Assembly (NCBI GenBank): GCA_023436245.1
Contig: JAEZJZ010000114.1
Location: 1-10,475, forward strand
From: Bacillota bacterium
GTDB lineage: Bacteria > Bacillota > UBA994 > UBA5500
Length of the DNA stretch: 10,475 bases
Reading direction: 5' to 3'
The first letter of the stretch is position 1, and each line of letters starts with the position of its first letter. The notes under the pieces are model-generated. The model made no database searches and was not told where the DNA came from. It worked only from the letters and a program-made list of their open reading frames with translations. The translations under genes were made by a program, and so were the position numbers. Below are positions 6,551 through 10,475 of the stretch, in pieces.

Positions 6551-6577
6551 GTTCAGCCTGAGCTTGGAGAAAGAATC
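6551..6577 (+). repeat. Diverged copy of the TCATTCTGAGCG-type repeat
   Basis: The segment reads TTCAGCCTGAGC, then TTGGAGAAAGAATCT. It keeps the CTGAGC core and the AAGAATCT end of the repeat at 2119-2150. It lies in the convergent gap between the operon terminator and pdxT, a position like that of the first copy. Confidence 0.4.
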
Positions 6578-6592
6578 TAGACAGAGTGGATG

Positions 6593-7174
6593 TCAGTGCT
6601 CGCAGCAGAGCGATTTCAGGAAGTACGAGTGCACCTGCAAATCCGGCGTCAGCTCTGGATGGAAGGAGACTGCGAGTTGGTTGCCTTGGCGCGCAGCCAC
6701 GACCTTCCCCTGGACTTTGGCCAGCACCTGCACGCCATCCGCGACTTGCTCAATGTAGGGAGCGCGAATGAAGGTCATGGGGATGGCGCCGATACCGGCG
6801 AACTGCTCCAGCGTTTGGAAGCTGCCCAACTGGCGCCCGTAGGCATTCCGCTGGACGGTGATGTCCATGGTGCCGAAGTGCACGGCGGGGTCGTTAGTCA
6901 GCCGCTTGGCGATCAGGATCATGCCGGCGCAGGTGCCGAAGACCGGCAGTCCGGTCGCGATCTGCTGCTTTAGTGGCGCGAACAGGCCAAGGTCATGCAG
7001 CAGCTTGCCCATGACGGTGCTTTCACCACCGGGCAGAATGAGCCCATCCAGCGGCTGCCTGTTGAGATCTGACAGTTGCCTGATCTCAACGGCTCGTGCC
7101 CCAAGCTTCTCTAGTGCCTGGATGTGCTCGGCGAAGGCGCCCTGTACGGCCAGCACGCCGATAGCCGGGTTCAT
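6593..7174 (-). CDS. pdxT: Pyridoxal 5'-phosphate synthase glutaminase subunit PdxT
   Basis: PdxT hydrolyses glutamine and passes the ammonia to PdxS, which builds pyridoxal 5'-phosphate. The 193 residues show the class-I glutaminase triad: nucleophile C82 in GTCAGM (80-85), and H172 and E174 in FHPEL. LPGGEST at 47-53 forms the oxyanion region, and the VLAVQGAFAEH start is diagnostic of PdxT. Its ATG directly abuts the pdxS stop (TAGATG), and the only upstream site is a weak G-rich run, so translation is probably coupled to pdxS, as befits a stoichiometric complex. The length is normal for the family. The minus strand downstream has no convincing T-rich terminator. Confidence 0.97.
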   Translation of the reverse strand: MNPAIGVLAVQGAFAEHIQALEKLGARAVEIRQLSDLNRQPLDGLILPGGESTVMGKLLHDLGLFAPLKQQIATGLPVFGTCAGMILIAKRLTNDPAVHFGTMDITVQRNAYGRQLGSFQTLEQFAGIGAIPMTFIRAPYIEQVADGVQVLAKVQGKVVAARQGNQLAVSFHPELTPDLQVHSYFLKSLCCEH

Positions 7175-8047
7175 CTAGACGCCCCGCTCTGACATCAGCA
7201 ACTGGATTTCCTGCTCATTGATGCCGACCATCGCCTCGCCTAAATCCTCAGACAGGGCCGCCAGCAGCGCCGCATCGTTGTAGTTGGTCACAGCCTGCAC
7301 GATGGCCTGAGCGCGCTTGGCCGGGTTCCCGGATTTGAAGATGCCGCTACCGACGAACACGCCCTCTGCCCCCAGTTGCATCATCAGCGCCGCATCAGCC
7401 GGGGTAGCGATGCCGCCAGCGGCGAAGTTGACGACCGGCAGACGGCCATGCAGGTGCACGTAGTGGGCCAGATCATAAGGCACCCGCATCTCCTTGGCCG
7501 CGTGGAACAGCTCATCCTCACGCATGTTCTGCAACTGTCGCATCTGCTGGTTGATCAGGCGCATGTGGCGGACGGCCTGCACCACGTCGCCGGTGCCCGG
7601 CTCGCCCTTGGTGCGGATCATGGCCGCACCTTCGGCGATGCGGCGCAAGGCCTCTCCCAGGTCCCTGGCCCCGCAGACGAAGGGGGCGGCAAACTTGGTC
7701 TTGTCGATGTGGAAGGTGTCATCGGCAGGGGAGAGCACTTCGCTCTCGTCGATGAAATCGATCTCGATGGCCTCAAGGATTTGCGCCTCGACGAAGTGAC
7801 CGATGCGCACCTTGGCCATCACCGGAATGGTGACCGCCTGCTGGATGCTCTTGATCATCTTGGGATCGCTCATACGCGATACTCCGCCCGCGGCCCGAAT
7901 GTCTGCCGGGATGCGTTCCAGCGCCATCACGGCGCAGGCGCCGGCAGCCTGCGCGATGCGCGCCTGCTCTGGCGTGGTCACATCCATGATCACGCCGCCC
8001 TTCAGCATCTGCGCCAGGTTCTTGTTCAGTTCATAACGATCGCTCAT
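7175..8047 (-). CDS. pdxS: Pyridoxal 5'-phosphate synthase lyase subunit PdxS
   Basis: PdxS condenses ribose 5-phosphate, glyceraldehyde 3-phosphate and PdxT-derived ammonia into pyridoxal 5'-phosphate, as a (beta/alpha)8 barrel in a dodecameric complex. The catalytic residues are present: D22 in GGVIMDV, K79 in VMAKVRIGHF and K147 in MIRTKGEPGTG. The phosphate-binding GGIATPADA and GSGIFKSG segments lie near the end. At 290 residues it is full length. The ATG at 8047 (MSDRYELNKN) is preceded by GAGGAGG with an 8-nt spacer; the open frame continues upstream to 8299, but that part runs through the divergent regulator's start and has no PdxS character. It is first gene of the pdxST operon. Confidence 0.98.
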   Translation of the reverse strand: MSDRYELNKNLAQMLKGGVIMDVTTPEQARIAQAAGACAVMALERIPADIRAAGGVSRMSDPKMIKSIQQAVTIPVMAKVRIGHFVEAQILEAIEIDFIDESEVLSPADDTFHIDKTKFAAPFVCGARDLGEALRRIAEGAAMIRTKGEPGTGDVVQAVRHMRLINQQMRQLQNMREDELFHAAKEMRVPYDLAHYVHLHGRLPVVNFAAGGIATPADAALMMQLGAEGVFVGSGIFKSGNPAKRAQAIVQAVTNYNDAALLAALSEDLGEAMVGINEQEIQLLMSERGV

Positions 8048-8155
8048 TGCTATTGCCTCCTCATGACTAGATCGACCCCATTCTACGGCAGATCTGATAT
8101 TATAATAAGTGTCAGAAATGAGGGGAATGATGGTATCAGTTTGGAGGCTAGTCAG
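8048..8155. promoter_or_regulatory. Divergent pdxS / pdxR control region
   Basis: Overlapping -10 elements face both ways: TATAAT on the plus strand at 8101-8106 and TATAAT on the minus strand at 8104-8099. Neither has a recognisable -35 at the right distance, which fits promoters that need an activator or are set by one regulator. TCAG-containing motifs recur on the plus strand at 8111-8116 (GTCAGA), 8134-8139 (TATCAG) and 8151-8156 (GTCAGA), with CTGATA at 8094-8099. TGACTAG (8064-8070) and CTAGTCA (8148-8154) are inverted. These are candidate PdxR sites only; short motifs like these arise by chance. Confidence 0.5.
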
Positions 8156-9559
8156 ATGAACATAATGCTGCCAGCGCTGGACTCGGCCAGAGCCACTCCG
8201 CTTTACCGCCAGCTCTATGACTTTCTCAAGGCAGAGATTCAAGAGGGGAGGCTCGGCTGCGATGCCAAGCTTCCATCCAAGCGCCAGCTTTCGGCGCACC
8301 TGGGCATCAGCCAGAACACCATTCAGACAGCCTATGAGCAGCTGATCGAAGAAGGTTACGTCACCTCCCGCGAGCGCAGCGGTTTCTATGTCAGTCGCAT
8401 CGAGAACATCCTCAAACTGCCGGCGCAGGGGCTCGGCAAGCAGCCGGTCAGTTCACGGCCCAGAGCAGACATTGCCTTTGATTTTTCCTACCAGGGGGTG
8501 GATGCAGAGAGTTTTCCTTATGCCGTTTGGCGCAGGTTGTCTCGCGATGTGATCGATGAATATGACCACGAGTTGCTGCGATTGGGTGACCCGCAGGGCC
8601 ATGGCGGTCTGCGGTCAAACATCGCAACTTACTTGCGCCACTCGCGCGGGGTGAACTGTCATCCCGATCAGATCGTGATCAGCGCTGGCACCGAGTTCCT
8701 GTTTCAGACCCTGATTCAGTTGCTTGACCGCTGTTCCGTCTACGGTATCGAGAATCCAGGTTACGAGCGCTTTAACCAGCTGTTCACCAGCAACCAGGCA
8801 ACCTGGCGTCCAGTGGAGATAGATCGGGACGGGATGACAGTGGCGGGTATTGCCAAAAGCCGGGCCGACGTGATCTGCATTACCCCATCCCATCAGTTTC
8901 CCTCCGGCGAGATTATGCCGATCGGGCGGCGGATCCAGATCTTGAACTGGGCCAACGCCTTCCCGGGTCGCTATATCATTGAGGATGATTACGACAGCGA
9001 GTTCAAGTACAGTGGCAGGCCGATCCCCGCACTGCAGGGTTTGGATAGCAATGAGAAGGTGATCTACCTCGGCGCTTTCTCCAAGTCGCTGGCGCCCACC
9101 CTGCGCGTCAGTTACATGGTGCTGCCGCCCCACCTGATCAGGCACTACCGGCGGACATTGCCGTTCATCATTTGTCCGGTGCCCATGATGCAGCAAAAGA
9201 CCTTGGCCCGGTTCATCGAGGACGGACACTTCGAACGGCATTTGAACCGCATGCGCAATATCTATCGGCGAAAGCGTGAAGCGCTGGTGCAGAGCTTCAC
9301 AGAGCTGGGCAGTGCGGTCGAGATTCGCGGGGCGGATGCCGGTTTGCATCTGCTGCTTATTGTGCGAAACGGCATGAGCGAGCAGCAACTCATCTCCGCG
9401 GCAATGGCGCGCGGGGTGCGGGTCTACGGGCTCTCCAGGTACTATCTGACCGGCGATCAGCCTGCTGATTCGCCCACGCTTTTGATTGGCTATGCCTCCG
9501 TGTCCGAATCGGCCATCCGGCAGGCCGTGCATGAACTGCATGCGGCCTGGTTTGACTGA
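8156..9559 (+). CDS. pdxR: MocR/GntR-family regulator, PdxR-like
   Basis: This 467-residue protein joins an N-terminal GntR winged helix (about residues 12-80, with LPSKRQLSAHLGISQNTIQ as the helix-turn-helix) to a fold-type-I aminotransferase-like domain. In the latter, EDDYDSEFKY and GAFSKSLAPTLR are MocR hallmarks, and K310 in FSKSLAP is the expected pyridoxal phosphate lysine. PdxR proteins of other Gram-positive bacteria sit divergent to pdxST, bind pyridoxal phosphate and control its synthesis; this layout is the same, so the name rests on fold plus context. ATG 8156 is chosen for the GGAGG at 8142-8146 and because the domain begins just after it. The frame stays open back to 7376, but that part is antisense to pdxS. 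The autoregulatory direction cannot be told. Confidence 0.9.
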   Translation: MNIMLPALDSARATPLYRQLYDFLKAEIQEGRLGCDAKLPSKRQLSAHLGISQNTIQTAYEQLIEEGYVTSRERSGFYVSRIENILKLPAQGLGKQPVSSRPRADIAFDFSYQGVDAESFPYAVWRRLSRDVIDEYDHELLRLGDPQGHGGLRSNIATYLRHSRGVNCHPDQIVISAGTEFLFQTLIQLLDRCSVYGIENPGYERFNQLFTSNQATWRPVEIDRDGMTVAGIAKSRADVICITPSHQFPSGEIMPIGRRIQILNWANAFPGRYIIEDDYDSEFKYSGRPIPALQGLDSNEKVIYLGAFSKSLAPTLRVSYMVLPPHLIRHYRRTLPFIICPVPMMQQKTLARFIEDGHFERHLNRMRNIYRRKREALVQSFTELGSAVEIRGADAGLHLLLIVRNGMSEQQLISAAMARGVRVYGLSRYYLTGDQPADSPTLLIGYASVSESAIRQAVHELHAAWFD

Positions 9560-9574
9560 TTAAGAGTACGCAAA

Positions 9575-9605
9575 CGACCCTTTCCCGGCCAGCGGGAAAG
9601 GGTCG
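9575..9605. terminator. Bidirectional terminator between pdxR and the RraA-like gene
   Basis: CGACCCTTTCCCG (9575-9587) pairs perfectly with 9593-9605 around a GCCAG loop, a 13-bp stem. It lies 15 bases after the pdxR stop and 19 bases after the end of the convergent RraA-like gene. T-runs are short on both sides (CGGTCGTTTCTC on the plus strand, TTTGCG on the minus strand). Confidence 0.75.
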
Positions 9606-9624
9606 CGGTCGTTTCTCAGTTTGC

Positions 9625-10260
9625 CTACTGCTTGTTCAAGCCGAGTAGATCATACAACACTGCTCCGCTCCGGATTTTTGCCTGCAGTTGCCGTTCTTTG
9701 GCTGCAACTGCCAATGCCGCCGCCAACGCCTGGTCTGCCTGGGCTGCGGAAACGACCACCAGTCCGTCGGCATCTCCGACCAGCAGATCACCGGGCTGCA
9801 CCACCACTCCGCCGCAGTTGACCGGCAGATTGACCTGGCCCATGGCCAGCTTCAGCGGGCCCCGCGGGGTGACTGAACGGGCATACACCGGAAAGTCCAT
9901 CTTCTCCAGCACATCTCTGTCGCGCACGGCGCCGTCAACGACGATGCCGGCCAGGCATTGCTCCTTGGCGCAGAGGGACATCAGTTCGCCCCAGAGGGCG
10001 ACATCGGTGCGGCCACCGCCATCGACGACCAGCACCTGGCCCGGCTGGGCGTGCTTTAGAGCATAGTGCAGTGTGAGGTTATCCCCTGGCCAGGGGCGAA
10101 TCGTGTAGGCGGTACCTAGCAGTCTCGCGTGTGGGTTGAGCGGCCGTAGGCCCGCGGGCACCCCCACCCGCCCCATTGCGTCCGAGATGTGGCTGACCGA
10201 AACTTCCGCCATGGCTTGTTGCCACTTGGTTAGATCTATCGCATGAACACCTCCCGACAT
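9625..10260 (-). CDS. RraA-like protein, possible metal-dependent aldolase
   Basis: This 211-residue protein belongs to the RraA-like family, which includes the RNase E inhibitor RraA and the class II 4-hydroxy-4-methyl-2-oxoglutarate / 4-carboxy-4-hydroxy-2-oxoadipate aldolases. It is sometimes misnamed a demethylmenaquinone methyltransferase. It keeps VVDGGGRTDVALWGE (78-92) and E92-x20-R113-D114, which resembles the aldolase metal and substrate motif, so an aldolase or oxaloacetate decarboxylase activity is more likely than RNase inhibition; this is inference. ATG 10260 is a provisional start: the GTG at 10353 is upstream of the predicted transcription start, ATG 10287 has no ribosome site, and the only strong GGAGG (10254-10250) points to an out-of-frame ATG. 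ATG 10212 would give 195 residues. No pathway genes are adjacent. Confidence 0.85.
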   Translation of the reverse strand: MSGGVHAIDLTKWQQAMAEVSVSHISDAMGRVGVPAGLRPLNPHARLLGTAYTIRPWPGDNLTLHYALKHAQPGQVLVVDGGGRTDVALWGELMSLCAKEQCLAGIVVDGAVRDRDVLEKMDFPVYARSVTPRGPLKLAMGQVNLPVNCGGVVVQPGDLLVGDADGLVVVSAAQADQALAAALAVAAKERQLQAKIRSGAVLYDLLGLNKQ

Positions 10261-10353
10261 AATCACATCTGAGGCCCGGCTCCCCATAATCCAGTGATTT
10301 TCTGAATCGCTTGGGGGTGACTGTCTGCGCAGCGGTTCAACCTCTTTGATCAC

Positions 10354-10383
10354 ATTCTAGCAGAGACTGCCGAGTGCTGTCAT
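10354..10383 (-). promoter_or_regulatory. Promoter of the RraA-like gene
   Basis: On the minus strand ATGACA (10383-10378) and TAGAAT (10359-10354) are 18 bp apart, each 5 of 6 to consensus. The transcript would begin near 10347, which rules out the in-frame GTG at 10353 as start and leaves a leader of about 87 nt before ATG 10260. Confidence 0.6.
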
Positions 10384-10399
10384 TGCACTCGAACACGCA

Positions 10400-10475
10400 A
10401 GATATTTCAGAGAGTCGCTGTTCTCCCACCGTAGACCCCGCAGCATGCCAGAGCGTTCAGAAAGTCCGATTTCCC
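10400..10475 (-). repeat. Right-edge repeat, inverted relative to the left edge
   Basis: Bases 10425-10448 are the exact reverse complement of 36-59 (24 bp). Bases 10450-10475 are a diverged reverse-complement copy of 59-84, and 10400-10424 look like a weaker third copy of that same module. Relative to the downstream gene the orientation is the same as at the left edge, upstream of a promoter. The long CCCCA/CCGTAG left arm of the left-edge hairpin is not seen here. The repeat probably continues past the window. Confidence 0.65.

Noticed and set aside
7376..8155. Open frame upstream of pdxR that would extend it to 727 residues
   Set aside because: It is antisense to pdxS, shows no domain, and the GntR domain with a good ribosome site begins at 8156.
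8048..8299. Open frame extending PdxS upstream to 374 residues
   Set aside because: PdxS proteins start at the MSDRYELNKN-type sequence, the ribosome site fits 8047, and the extension overlaps the divergent regulator.
8615..9541. 308-residue minus-strand frame opposite pdxR
   Set aside because: It is antisense to a well-supported coding region, has no recognisable domain, and is explained by codon bias of the real gene.
36..10448. Composite mobile element bounded by the 24-bp inverted repeats
   Set aside because: No transposase, integrase or target-site duplication is visible, and the enclosed genes are core metabolism; the repeats also appear in diverged adjacent units.

Overview
The window is chromosomal DNA from what looks like a moderately GC-rich Bacillota (Firmicute, probably clostridial-type) bacterium; GC was judged by eye, not counted. 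The grounds are strong GGAGG ribosome binding sites 4-9 bases before nearly every start, TTGACA/TATAAT-like promoters, a 444-residue GlnA of the Bacillus GSI-alpha type, a PdxS/PdxT pyridoxal phosphate synthase with a divergent MocR-type regulator, and an M3-family PepF-like peptidase. The species cannot be named from the sequence. There is no tRNA, rRNA, CRISPR array, transposase or phage gene.

Layout, left to right. Bases 1-221 hold a hairpin-rich repeat and the promoter of a PepF-like oligoendopeptidase (222-1997, +). After a very strong palindromic terminator and an interspersed repeat come two minus-strand genes: a rubrerythrin-like ferritin-superfamily protein (2187-2663) and glutamine synthetase glnA (2809-4143). 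The glnA leader is about 200 nt long and contains an intrinsic terminator, so it looks like a transcription attenuator. Back to back with glnA is a plus-strand operon: a MarR-family regulator (4471-4950), a single-domain ArsA/Get3-type ATPase with a C-terminal HSP20-like domain (5027-6220), and an unrecognised 75-residue protein (6224-6451), closed by a terminator. A palindrome fills the spacer of the operon promoter and probably serves MarR autoregulation.

Next is the vitamin B6 locus: pdxS and pdxT (minus strand, abutting) make pyridoxal 5'-phosphate, and the divergent pdxR-like gene (8156-9559, +) probably senses it. A 13-bp stem hairpin separates pdxR from a convergent RraA-like gene (9625-10260, -) whose start codon is puzzling. 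The window ends in a second, inverted copy of the repeat seen at its left edge.

The most unusual signal is in the MarR/ArsA operon. The MarR protein and the small protein both end in a flexible linker followed by a basic residue and an I-V-(I/V)-E tail. This resembles the I-x-I/V C-terminal tail with which small heat-shock proteins dock onto alpha-crystallin domains, and the ATPase encoded between them carries an HSP20-like domain. This suggests, but does not prove, a three-protein system held together by tail-to-domain docking.
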